DNA of 64,000 nt from Closterium sp. NIES-65 (Eukaryota > Streptophyta > Zygnematophyceae > Desmidiales > Closteriaceae), in contig CANXME010002055.1 of NCBI GenBank assembly GCA_948144175.1, forward strand, positions 62,001 to 126,000, written 5' to 3'. This document shows positions 54,701-63,712 of the stretch, piece by piece. The stretch's first letter is position 1. Each line of letters starts with the position of its first letter. The notes beneath the pieces were generated by a model. The model saw nothing but the letters and a program-made list of their open reading frames with translations. It searched no databases and was not told the DNA's origin. Both the position numbers and the translations under genes were made by a program.

Positions 54701-55486
54701 TTGAGGCGCCTCAAAAGTGACATGGACGGGGGGGCTGAGTGTGTGGCAGAGGACTCTTTGGGCAGCCCCTGCAGTAAAATGCAGGTGGGTCACTGGCCGA
54801 GCCGAGGGCTCTTCAAGAAGTAAACCGACATCTCCAAATTCGTGGGTCTCCAAGTTTCCACAGTGGAAGGTGGGTGTATCATAATGTTGACAGAAAGGAT
54901 TAGGAGAGATCAGAAGAGGACAGGAGAGGACAGGAGAGATCATATGAATGGGTGTACAATATGGGAAATCAGCACGACAGCACATTTTGCCCCCTCTCTC
55001 CTCCGCCTCTTCCGCTCCTTTCCTATTTTTGGGCAGGAGCACAAAAGTCAACTCAAAAGTCTCCGAGGTGACTTTTGAGTCGACTCAAAATTCACCTCGT
55101 TACCATGGCACACTCCTCCGCCTCAACCACCCCTTTTTCCTTTCTTTGGGCAGGAGCACAAGGAACAATTCAGTCTCCGTTTGGCAAGTCAGGCAAATTC
55201 AAGGCAAGCTCGCATGAATCTGTGCCACCCTGCACTGTCAATTTCTCATTTTCATTATGCTATCTGTTTCCCGAATCCCGTGTGTCTCTCTGGAAGTGAG
55301 CGGCGATAGCTGAACCACCCACCCCTTTTCTCGCTCCTCACTTCAGGTGCCCTATGATTTCTATCCTCTTCTCTTTTACAGGTGGTGTTCCAGTCCGCAC
55401 TACCCAAAGAGGCCATAGCTGGTGCGCCGCTACATCTCGTTTTCAAGCGACTGCTGTTTGATAAGACAAAGCAAATGCTACAGTAG
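41174..55486 (+). CDS. EEFSEC: Selenocysteine-specific elongation factor eEFSec (SelB-type GTPase), about 20 exons
   Basis: Delivers Sec-tRNA to UGA codons. Exons as read: 41174-41294, 42465-42565, 42711-42816, 43553-43623, 44329-44388, 44745-44786, 45597-45765, 46070-46137, 46383-46469, one of several 48-nt exons (e.g. 49281-49328), 49570-49637, 50084-50190, 51204-51281, 51698-51735, 51788-51832, 52284-52347, 52704-52792, 53161-53215, 53449-53528, 54327-54468, 55154-55203, 55382-55486. Phases fit and the sum is 597 residues, close to the animal protein. GTPase motifs: G1 [10 protein letters not shown]2 region [10 protein letters not shown]3 DCPGH, G4 NKTD (split over two exons). Then domain 2 ([26 protein letters not shown]), domain 3 ([21 protein letters not shown]) and the eukaryotic domain IV ([38 protein letters not shown]). 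The GKSGKFK exon uses a GC donor. Exons 51788-51832 and 52284-52347 are the least certain. A polyalanine run (about 45700) lies in the linker after G4. Confidence 0.88.
41500..42465 (+). repeat. Start-side copies of eEFSec exon 2 ([18 protein letters not shown])
   Basis: Copies with acceptor occur at about 41506, 41665, 41757, 42033 and 42311 before the complete exon 42465-42565. Two of them (41668-41710 and 41757-41799) are identical over 43 bp and are separated by a 44-bp inverted repeat. A 12-bp array (ACACCCGTGCAA, 42143-42270) lies between later copies. Confidence 0.88.
41711..41756. repeat. Example hairpin of the TTTTGAG-NNNN-CTCAAAA family between 43-bp direct repeats
   Basis: Perfect inverted repeat 41713-41756 with core TTTTGAGACGTCTCAAAA (41726-41743) and arms GATTGAAGAAGGG. 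It sits between two identical 43-bp sequences (41668-41710 and 41757-41799). It is the cleanest example of the family described in the findings. Confidence 0.95.
42835..42958 (+). repeat. 29-bp tandem repeat
   Basis: Four copies of a 29-bp unit containing TTCATGTTTTTCAAGTATGT, just after the donor of eEFSec exon 3. Confidence 0.92.
43885..44500 (+). repeat. About 144-bp tandem copies of eEFSec exon 5 ([16 protein letters not shown])
   Basis: Start-side copies at about 43898, 44041 and 44185 (ending ...MVVVNH) precede the complete exon 44329-44388 (VVVLNKT, GTAAGC donor). An end-side copy with donor follows at 44442-44497. Only copies carrying LNKT complete the G4 motif with the next exon. 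Confidence 0.9.
44535..44668 (+). repeat. (CCATG)n microsatellite
   Basis: 5-bp repeat of the ATGCC type in the intron before the [11 protein letters not shown] exon. A similar (GGCAT)n tract is at 53070-53150. Confidence 0.93.
45180..45596 (+). repeat. Start-side copies of eEFSec exon 7 ([15 protein letters not shown])
   Basis: Copies with TTGCAG/CGCAG/TACAG acceptors start at about 45181, 45320 and 45437, before the full exon 45597-45765. The 45437 copy extends through [20 protein letters not shown], so it is nearly complete but lacks the donor half. Confidence 0.85.
46695..49490 (+). repeat. Array of six alternative 48-nt eEFSec exons around a 2.1-kb minisatellite
   Basis: Near-complete exons with acceptor and donor: about 46709-46756 ([16 protein letters not shown]), 46800-46847 ([16 protein letters not shown]), 46928-46975, 47056-47103 ([11 protein letters not shown]), 49281-49328 ([11 protein letters not shown]) and 49422-49470 (MFRRPVT, altered end). 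Four or five have both splice sites and a length of 48 nt, so each could be used singly in frame. The block is the conserved domain-2 segment of eEFSec. Confidence 0.85.
47120..49268 (+). repeat. 2.1-kb minisatellite of 18-bp and 16-bp units
   Basis: More than 110 copies of GTGTCAGGCATGTGACTG (18 bp) interspersed with GTGAGGCATGTGACTG (16 bp), plus rare GGCGTG and TTAGGC variants. The order of the two unit types is partly periodic, which points to higher-order duplication. Confidence 0.97.
50193..50313. repeat. Hairpin between identical 40-bp direct repeats
   Basis: Inverted repeat 50241-50272 (core TTTTGAGACGTCTCAAAA, arms AGAAGAG) lies between 50193-50232 and 50274-50313, which are identical. 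The extra 5' bases GTGATTGA match those of the hairpin at 41711. Confidence 0.95.
50610..51290 (+). repeat. Copies of eEFSec exon 13 ([14 protein letters not shown])
   Basis: Acceptor-bearing copies at about 50619, 50885, 51021 and 51204. The last, with donor at 51282, is the one used in the model. The two last copies share nearly identical preceding ~100-bp pyrimidine tracts. Confidence 0.85.
51281..51465 (+). repeat. 12-bp (CAGGTGCATCAT)n repeat
   Basis: Tandem CAGGTGCATCA units beginning at the donor of eEFSec exon 13. Every unit contains a CAG|GT that resembles a splice donor. Confidence 0.9.
52793..52905 (+). repeat. About 19-bp repeats at an eEFSec donor
   Basis: Units of ACACACACATCCGAGGTGC type. 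Each reproduces the GAG|GTGCGC/GTGCAC donor of the exon 52704-52792, giving up to six competing donors. Confidence 0.85.
53440..53900 (+). repeat. Alternative copies of the eEFSec [10 protein letters not shown] exon
   Basis: Two complete copies of 80 nt with both splice sites (53449-53528 and about 53609-53688, [20 protein letters not shown]...) and an end-side copy at about 53850-53897. The first two give nearly the same peptide. Confidence 0.85.
54056..54870 (+). repeat. Copies of the eEFSec [13 protein letters not shown] exon
   Basis: Start-side copies at about 54060 and 54184 ([12 protein letters not shown]), the complete exon 54327-54468, and end-side copies with donor at about 54510-54620 and 54805-54870. 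Three palindromes of the TTTTGAGG-GCC-TCAAAA type lie at 54641-54716. Confidence 0.85.
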
Positions 55487-55962
55487 GCAATAGTATTGTA
55501 CACCATCATACCATATTTTCGCCTCAAAACAGCCATATGTTTCATCAACATGTGTACTGATGCACATAAGTGTTTCTCTGTAGCATTGAGTACACGTTCG
55601 GGCAATGGCAAACTGGATCATTGCTACCATAAGTGCGTGTTTTCCTGTACGGTTCAGCTTCCCTCTTACCAAAAATCAACTTTTGTGCTTCTGCTTAGTC
55701 ATTTCAAAGCCCACAATGTTACAACACAATCTAACCAAGTCCCAACTAGCCACTCTCAGCATGTCCCATGCCAGATTATGATGAGGCATAGTAGTTGTAC
55801 TAAGCATGGTTCATATCACAACTGCATTACATATGTGTGTTACACACTTCTCTACACCCACCTTGTTTCACCTGTTACACACTGCATGTTTCACACTTTC
55901 TGAGAGATGTTTCCCAGTGTGTTACACACAGTAGTGCACGCGGTTACACAGCTTCAGAAAAT
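55487..55962. other. Convergent intergenic region
   Basis: Between the eEFSec stop (TAG at 55484) and the last-exon copy of the acetohydroxyacid synthase gene. Relatively AT-rich and free of tandem arrays, presumably the two 3' UTRs. No gene seen. Confidence 0.5.
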
Positions 55963-56053
55963 GGAATGCTGAGGCTCCATTTGCCCAAGATACTCTGTGC
56001 TGACTCCGCTGTCTCGCGACAACGCCACACGGCCTGTGCGCGCCACCTGGTGG
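55963..56053 (-). repeat. Duplicate last exon of the regulatory-subunit gene
   Basis: Complete copy of exon 11 with acceptor and stop. It reads [15 protein letters not shown]...QHSIF against [15 protein letters not shown] in the proximal copy, so either could terminate the protein. Confidence 0.8.
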
Positions 56054-59000
56054 AGTGAGGAGGGAAAGAGGGAAGAGAGCAAGAGAATGTTACACTGCGA
56101 GCTTCAGAAGATGGAGTGCTGCGGCTCCATCTGGCCAAGATACTCCGTGCTGACTCCACTGCCTCGCAACAATGCCACACGGCCTGTGCGCGCCACCTGG
56201 TGCAAGCAAGGAGGAAAGAAGCAAGCAAGGAGCGGTGAGAGGGAGAGGTGGCAACTGGATGACTTCACATAACTTAAGAAACTGAACTGACCCTGGAAAC
56301 GAGTTATCACACCAGAAATGAGTCAGCTTACCTCGAGGATGCTGTAGTCGTCCAAGAGACTTTGCAGCACTTGTGTCAGCTTACCTTGCCTTGTCTAAGA
56401 TTTAACCCCCTTCATCCCAAGAAACGAGTCAGCTTACCTCGAGGATGCTGTAGTCTTCCAACAGCCCCTGCAGAGCCGCCATCTTCTTGAGCGTGCCCGT
56501 GAGCTGAGGGGGGAAAGAGGGAGGGAAGGAAGAGGGGAAGGAGAAGAAGGATGCATGCAAAAGGAAGAGAGAGGGAGATGAGGATGCTGTGGTCTTCAAG
56601 AAGCCCCTGCATCGCAGCGCAGCCATCTTTGAGTCGACTCAAAAGTCGACTTATCACTTGCAAAGGGGAGAGGGAGATGAGGATGCTGTGGTCTTCAAGA
56701 AGCCCCTGCAGCGCAGCGCAGCCATCTTTGAGTCGAATCAAAAGTCGACTTATCACTTGCAAAGGGGAGAGGGAGATGAGGATGCTGTGGTCTTCAAGAA
56801 GCCCCTGCAGCGCAGCGCAGCCATCTTTGAGTCGACTCAAAAGTCGACTTATCACTTGCAAAGGGGAGAGGGAGATGAGGATGCTGTGGTCTTCAAGAAG
56901 CCCCTGCAGCGCAGCGCAGCCATCTTCATGAGCGTGTCCGTGAGCTGAAGGAGGGGGGAAGGGGAGGCGCAGCGGGGGAGAGGAAGAAAAGGGCGATGAA
57001 GCATTGCATTCCAGCAGCTTCTGCAGCCCTGCCATTTTCTTGAGCGGGCACGTGAGCTGAGTGGGGAGCAATGGGGGGGAATCGGGTGGAGGCGGATGGA
57101 AAGGGTAGCCTTTACGCGAGCAAAGGAGAGAGGACACAAGCGAGATCGCTCACAGTGCGCGAGAAAGACTTTTGAGTCGACTCAAAAGTCTCCTTTACGT
57201 GAGCAAAGGAGAGAGGACACACGCGAGATCGCTCACGGTGCGCGAGAAAGTGAGGGAGAGCATGGGAGCGAGGGAGAGAGGGAACACGCGGATTCTTCAC
57301 TTCATAAGACTATTCATACCTCAAGCGTCATGGTTCGCCGTGAGATGTCGATCACACGCGCCCGGAAGACAGATGCAATGTCCATCACCTCCCGCCGAGG
57401 CTCCCCCCTCCCAGCCGCCACCTTGATGAGCATCAGCTCGCGCTGCACATAGGGGATGTACGTCAGATCCTCCACCTGAGAGGGAGAAGAAACAACAAGG
57501 AGTAAGGAGAAGACAATGGGGGGAGAGAACAGTCAGCTCCCCACCCATCCCTGCTTGCTACCACCTTGATGGAGCATCAACTTATGCGGAAAAAAAAAAG
57601 AAGCAGGAAAAATGACCACAAAAAAGAACAAAATGATTGTGCACTGGCTGACACACGCTTCTCCATTCCCACGCGTGTGAACCAAGAACATAGCATAGCA
57701 TCAACAGAGGATCTATTCTACGGCAGATCGTTCATGTTGATCACTTCAATGAGCATGAGAATCTGCCGCAGAGGCTTTCCGATGGACTGCTCTGTGCTCA
57801 AGCAGCTGACTTGTTAGTCGGCTCAAACATAAATCACGGATGAGTGCTTTCTATATATTATATACATATATGTATATATAAATATATGCATTCCTTCCCG
57901 CCACTCACGCTGATCACTTCAATAAGCTTGAGAATCTGGCGCAGAAGCTTGCCAATGGACTGCTCCGTTCCAGGCACCACCATGGTGATCCGTGACTCCC
58001 CTGGCTTCTCCGCTGGCCCCACCGCCAGACTCTGCCAGAGGAAATGAGAGATGGGAATGGGTACAAGGGATTTAGAGTGTGAGGGATGGGGCAGGGCCGA
58101 TGGACTGCTCTGACCTTGGAACGGCACCACCATGGTGATGCGCGACTCCCCTGGCTTCTCCGCTGGTCCCCCCGCCAGACTCTGCCGGACAAAAGGGAGG
58201 AGGGGAGGAGGAGAAGGGTGAAACAAGGGAGAGGACAAGAGGTCACCGATGGCCTGCTCTGTCCCCCGGCGCGGTACCACCATGGTGATGCGCGACTCCC
58301 CTGGCTTCTCCGCTGGTCCCACCACCAGACTCTGCAACGTGATACGAGAGGTGTGCGCGATGGGGAGTGAAAAGGGAACGGTAAAAGGATTGGTTGATGT
58401 CCCCAGCCCGGCACACCCATGGTGATCCGCGTGTTTGAGGAAGTGTTTTGAGACGTCTCAAAACACTTCTTCATGTCCCCAGCCTGGCACACCCATGGTG
58501 ATCCGCTCCGCGACTCCCCCCGCTTCTCTGCTGGGCCCACCGCCAGACTCTGCCAGACGAAAGGGCAGAACAAGTGAAGAGAAACAAGTGAAGAGAAACA
58601 AGTGAAGAGAAACAAGTGAAGAGAAACAAGTGAAGAGAAACAAGTGAAGAGAAACAAGTGAAGAGAAACAAGTGAAGAGAAACAAGTGAAGAGAAACAAG
58701 TGAAGAGAAACAAGTGAAGAGAAACAAGTGAAGAGAAACAAGTGAAGAGAAACAAGGGAGAGGACAAGGGAAAAGAGGTTATCGACGGATTGATCTGTCC
58801 CTGTCACCACCATCAATAGACGAGAGAGATGTGATTCGCTGGCCACGGCATAAGGGAAGGAAAGAGAAGAGGGAAGGGGCAGGGCAGAAGGGAAGGAAGA
58901 AGGAAGAGGGGAGCGCGACAACAGCAGGGAGAGGAGCAGAAAGTAGAAAAGCGAGCGAGAGGACACACCTGGATGCTGTAGCCGCGGCGACTTTTGCGTC

Positions 59001-62000
59001 GACTCAAAAGTCAACAGCAGGGAAAGGAGCAGCAAGTAGAAAAGCGAGCTGACTTTTGAGTCGACTCAAAAGCGAACGAGAGGACACACCTGGATGCTGT
59101 AGCCGCGGCGAGCAAAGACACCCGTGATGTGATTCAGCACACCAGCCGTGTCAGAGACGAGGAGAGAGAGCGTGTGAGGCTGGAAGCCGCCCTCCTGTGA
59201 GACAGACATGTTGGGAGGGGGTGGTGATGGGGGTGGGGGAGGGGTTTAGAGTTATTCTTGAGGGGTTTAGAGTTATTCTTGAGGGGTTTAGAGTTATTCT
59301 TGAGGGGTTTAGAGTTATTCTTGAGGGGTTTAGAGTTATTCTTGAGGGGTTTAGAGTTATTCTTGAGTTGATTTAAAAGCGCACCGGCAGTGTCAGAAAC
59401 GAGGAGAGAGAGTGTGTGTGGCTGGAGGCAGCCCTCCTGTGAGACAGAACAGTGGGGAGTGAGGGGTGGTAGAAGTGGTCATCATAAGCACATGTCAGAA
59501 TTCATTACAACAGGTCAGTATTCATTACAAGCACAGGTCCGTATACAAGCACAGGTCAGTATTCTCTAAGAGCTGTATGATTGAATCATTACCATGGTGT
59601 CAAAGAACTGAAATGGTGTAAGGGTTCTCATTGCCCCATGTGGAATGAGAGTGTTTCTGAGACGACTTTTGAGTCGACTCAAAAGTTGCCCCACGTGAAA
59701 TGAGAGTGTTTCTGAGACGTCTCAAAAACGAACTCAGGGTTCTCATTGCCCCCCACGCGGGCGACAGCACAGGAGGGTTCCGCTTATAAGCACAGTCAGG
59801 TGCTCATTATAAGGACAGGCAAGGTACAGATTATGGGCTTATGGGCTTTTTTCATGAATCATTACCATGGTGTCGAAGAACTCTGGGTTCTCATTGCCCC
59901 ACGTGGGCGTCAGCACAGATAGGTACTCATTACAAGCACATGCATGTGCTCATTATAAGCACAGGGGAGTATTCATTATATCGGCTGCACTCCTCACCAT
60001 GGCGTCGAAGAACTCAGGGTTCTCATTGCCCCACGTGGGCGACAGCACAGGCGGGTACTCATTACAAGCACATGCATGAATTCATCACAAGCACATGCGG
60101 GTATTCATTGTGTCTGTACTCCTCACCATAGTGTCGAAGAACTCCGGGTTCTCATTGCCCCATGTGGGCGACAGCACGGGCGGGTACCACACAGCATCGC
60201 CATCAGAGGGGGTAGCATACACATCGCCCTGGGAGTGGCAAGGGGACGAGGGGGGCAAAGGGTTTCGGGTTTAGGACAGACGTTGCCAAGCAGTGGCACA
60301 GGCGGGTACCACACAGAACCGTCATCGGGAAGGGACAGCACACACGTTATTGAAAAGCATGTAGGGACAACTGAATTCGGGTTTAGGGTTTTGGGCTTAG
60401 CGCAGACGATGCAGGGAGGTAGTGTCCAACAGGAGGGTACCGCACAGGACCATACTCCGTGAAAGAGCATATCCCAACTCACATCCCTCCACTCCCATCC
60501 CCCAACGCCCATTCCCCAACGCCCATCCCCCAACGCCCATCCCTCAACTCACATCAGAGTCGGCATTGGCAGCAGCAGCACTCCCCCGCTTTGCCACAGT
60601 TCGCCGCCCAGCCAGCGCCAGCGCAGCAGCCTGCCGGGCGGCCTCAATGTCGTCCTCCACGTCCGTCGTCACTTCGCCGCCCAGAGTGGTGAGGTACACC
60701 CGCTCGTCCTTCTCCCTCCGCAGCGCAATCTGTTCAAAAAAGGGGTGGGTTGGACGAGTTTGTGAGTGATTTTCCGTCAGTCTTATAAAAATCCTCATCT
60801 TTCCAGTTTCTTTCAAAACATATGCAAGTTCCGTTCCCCCCTCAAAAGAAGAGCACAATTGAAACATGGGAGCCCAGGATTTGGGGAAGCAAAAGAGGCA
60901 GGAGCTTGAAGCATTTAGGGTTAGAGAAGCTTGAGCATGTGCAGGGGCACTTTTACCAGCCTCAACAATGCTGGTGGGTTTCGGGTTTAAGATATCCTCC
61001 GGCTCGTTCAGTTTAAGAGCCTCAGGCTCGAGTGTGCAAGCTTACATTGCCATGATCCAAGGTTCAAGCTTTCAGCACATGAAGCTTTGGGTCAGAACTG
61101 ATGGATATAGGTTCACCAATGCGTTACTCACCTTGCCTGTACGCGCCAGCTGCTTGAGAGGAAACTTGCTGGTGGCTTTTGAGGCGCCTCACTGGGTGAT
61201 TTTTAAGGCGCCTCAAAAACCAGCAAGTTCAACAATGCCTCACCTTGCCTGTGCGCGCCAGCTGCTTGAGAGGGAACTTGCTGGTGGCGCGCTGGAAGGC
61301 TGCTATCTTGCCGGGGTCCCCTGTCACCTGGAGGGGCGAAAAGGAGGAAGAAGAGAAGGAATGCCTTGTAATGGGGAGTGGGAAGAGGGGGGAATCGAGG
61401 GGAAGTTGCTGGTGGCGCGCTGGAAGGCTGCTATCTTACAGGTCCCCCGTCACCTGAAAAGACACGGGGCGAGATGAAAATGCGTTAAAAAAGGGGAGGA
61501 GGAGGGAATGAGAGGGAACTTGCTGGTGACGCGCTGGAAGGCAGCTATTTTGCCGGGGTCTCCTGTCACCTGCAAAGCAGGGAGAGAGAGGGGAAGAGGG
61601 AGGGGAAGAGGGAGAGAGAGAGGGAGGGAAGGAGAGAAATGGAAGGAAAAGAGTTGGATACAACGAGAGGGACGGTTGACGGAACGCTGGTCGCGTGCTT
61701 GAAGGCTGCTACCTTGCCAGGTTCTCCTATGCGGCGACACCACTGTGACTCGAAGACTTCACAACCCCCTGACACTCACCCACCCACAACCCCCTGACAC
61801 TCACCCACTCACCAGGTGAGTCTCTATCTCACTCATTCATGCACTCACTCGCTCACTCGCTGATGGAGTTGGGTGCAACATCCATCCACCACGCGCCACC
61901 TCCAGCACCTCGTAAGGCTGCTGCGGCGCCTATGCGCGTCACGAGTCAAGACACCCAATCTTCGAGTTCCATGCTCATTCTCACCCCTCACTAGAAGATC

Positions 62001-63712
62001 TGCACCAGCTCCAGCACCTCGGAGTCAAGGGCTACTCCTCGGAGTCAAGGGCTGCACCTTGGAGTCAAGGGCTACTCCTCGGAATCAAGGGCTGCACCTT
62101 GGAGTCAAGGGCTACTCCTCGGAGTCAAGGGCTGCACCTCGGAGTCAAGGGCTGCTCCTCGGAGTCAAGGGCCGCACCTCGGAGTCAAGGGCTGCTCCTC
62201 GGAGTCAAGGGCTGCTCCTCGGAGTCAAGGGCTGCTGCGGCGCGACCTCGAATCAAGGGCTACACTACGCCAAACCTCATACTCACTCACTCATTCTCTC
62301 TCTCACGCACAACGCGCTCACCTCAACGGTGATCGAGTTGGGAGCGACGTCCACAACCCCGGCGCGGAAGATCTGCACCAGCTCCAGCACCTCGAGCGCA
62401 GCTGCGGCGAGACGGGGCCTTAGAAACACACCACACCCACTTACAATCCCTCGCAAACACCCACAACGCGCTCACCTCAACGGTAATGGAGCTGGGAGCA
62501 ACATCCACGACGCGCGCGCGGAAGATCTGCACGAGCTCCAGCACCTCGGAGCGCTGCTGCGGCGTGACGGCGAGCTTGATGAGCATCAGCTCGCGATCCA
62601 CGCGGCTCTCGTGCGTCAGATCGTCCACCTGGCGCACGTTGATTAGCTTGTACAGCTGCTTCATCACCTGTTGGAAAAAATACACAGTCGGGCGGAGGAC
62701 TTCTTTTGACAGGTCTCGAAGTTCGTGTTTCTTCACCTGGCACACGTTGATTAACTTTGACACGTCTCAAATGTACTTGCGTTCGAGCTGCTACTGCTGC
62801 TCGCATCACCTGTTGCTGCTGCGGCTGCTGCTCGCATCGCCTGTTGCTCCGATCCGAAAGCAGCTATGACTTCCTTCAAACGCGCCTAAGTCATCACCTG
62901 CTGCAGCAAACGCTCCGGTCTGAACACGACAGTATGACTACTTCTAACGCACATCATAAGACCTCACCTGCTGCAGAACGCGCTCCGATCCGGAAACGAC
63001 AATGGTGAACAGTGCCTTGTTCTTGTTCAGCCCGACGGCGAGCGATTCGATGTTGAAGCCGCGTCGCGCGAACACGCCCGCGATGCGGTTGATCATGCCG
63101 CTCTCGTCGCCGACAAACACGGAGACCGTGTGACGGAGGACGCTGAAAGATCGGGTCCAGGTGAGGAGGGGGGGAATATGTTCACGCATTGAGGGACATT
63201 TGCGCAATGCCGACAAACACGGATACGTGTGACGGACAACATTTTGGAATAGGGAGACAGAGAGGGAGATCGTAGAGACTTGGAGAACCAAGGTGAGGGG
63301 AGAAGTGGAAACTGTTGCAGGCGCGCAGGCGCCTCAAAAAAGGGTTAAGTCCACCAAAAAGGATCGAAGCACAGAATTCGCACGCTAAACCCCAGCAACC
63401 ACAGGAACTTGAGGTGACAAGATCGCACCCTGGAGGAGCCCTAGCGATAGCTTTGTCTGGCGTGGCCGTGGCTGCGTCAGAAGCGGCCTGCGACACTATC
63501 GAGCGTCGCTGAACCTGCGGTGCGCGAAGCGCCGTCGCGTTTTGCGTTGCCATTTCCAGCCGTGATCCGGCGAGATCGCTGGTTTTACACCATCCTGCCA
63601 CACTGACACATTTTCTGTGGCTAGCGGAGAGCGTATGCGATCCTGCATTGTTAATCAAGGTCAATCGAAAACCACCCTCCGAAGTCTGCGCTGTCACAGC
63701 TGCAGCCGCCAT
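55963..63712 (-). CDS. Acetohydroxyacid synthase (acetolactate synthase) regulatory subunit, plastid, 11 exons
   Basis: Binds the catalytic subunit and confers branched-chain amino acid feedback on the first common step to Val, Leu and Ile. Exons (minus): 63712-63429, 63142-62968, 62667-62476, 61327-61244, 60729-60553, 60228-60127, 59194-59090, 58031-57909, 57475-57320, 56503-56438, 56196-56104. Phases fit; sum 518 residues. Exon 1 is a Ser/Thr/Ala/Arg-rich transit peptide. Two ilvH-like halves follow, as in plants: ACT 1 ([34 protein letters not shown]) with [19 protein letters not shown], then after a linker ([14 protein letters not shown]) ACT 2 ([32 protein letters not shown]) with [17 protein letters not shown]. 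It ends [12 protein letters not shown]...QHSIF. A second last exon at 56053-55963 encodes almost the same end. Confidence 0.9.
56500..57065 (-). repeat. Start-side copies of exon 10 ([17 protein letters not shown])
   Basis: Read on the minus strand, copies begin at about 57059 and 56944, with three ~91-bp units between 56930 and 56580, before the full exon 56503-56438. The ~91-bp units ([23 protein letters not shown]) are separated by TTTGAGTCGACTCAAA palindromes at about 56628, 56728 and 56827. Confidence 0.88.
57914..58560 (-). repeat. Start-side copies of exon 8 ([20 protein letters not shown])
   Basis: Copies with acceptor at about 58556, 58334 and 58184 precede (in minus direction) the full exon 58031-57909. 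A further end fragment lies near 58430-58397. A hairpin (58440-58469) separates two 34-bp direct copies that differ at one base. Confidence 0.88.
58397..58506. repeat. Hairpin between 34-bp direct repeats
   Basis: Inverted repeat 58440-58469 (core TTTTGAGACGTCTCAAAA) between 58397-58430 and 58473-58506, with one mismatch between the direct copies. It lies in an intron of the regulatory-subunit gene. Confidence 0.95.
58565..58760. repeat. 15-bp minisatellite
   Basis: About thirteen copies of AAGTGAAGAGAAACA. Confidence 0.96.
59235..59368. repeat. 21-bp minisatellite
   Basis: Six copies of a 21-bp unit containing GGGGTTTAGAGTTATTCTTG; telomere-like GGGTTTA is embedded but the unit is not a telomeric repeat. 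Confidence 0.93.
59850..60330 (-). repeat. Copies of exon 6 ([12 protein letters not shown])
   Basis: End-side copies on the minus strand ([13 protein letters not shown] with GTGAGG or GTAATG) at about 60050-60000, 59925-59870, 59770-59735 and 59645-59590, plus a start-side fragment (GSVWYPPVP) at about 60325-60300. Complete exon 60228-60127. Confidence 0.82.
61240..61750 (-). repeat. Copies of exon 4 ([20 protein letters not shown])
   Basis: Start-side copies on the minus strand at about 61720, 61570 and 61452 precede the full exon 61327-61244; an end-side copy ([14 protein letters not shown]) is at 61175-61130. The two sides of the latter junction are separated by a palindrome pair (61177-61216). 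Confidence 0.85.
62010..62240. repeat. 20-bp minisatellite (GGAGTCAAGGGCTGCTCCTC)
   Basis: About ten to eleven copies of a 20-bp unit with variants CACCTT and TACTCC, in an intron of the regulatory-subunit gene. Confidence 0.93.
62240..62476 (-). repeat. End-side copies of exon 3 ([20 protein letters not shown])
   Basis: On the minus strand, copies of the exon end with its GTGAGC donor at about 62400-62320 and a weaker one at about 62030-61990, downstream of the complete exon 62667-62476. Confidence 0.8.

Noticed and set aside
59235-59368. Interstitial telomere repeat
   Set aside because: Contains GGGTTTAGAG but the true unit is 21 bp and not TTTAGGG-type.
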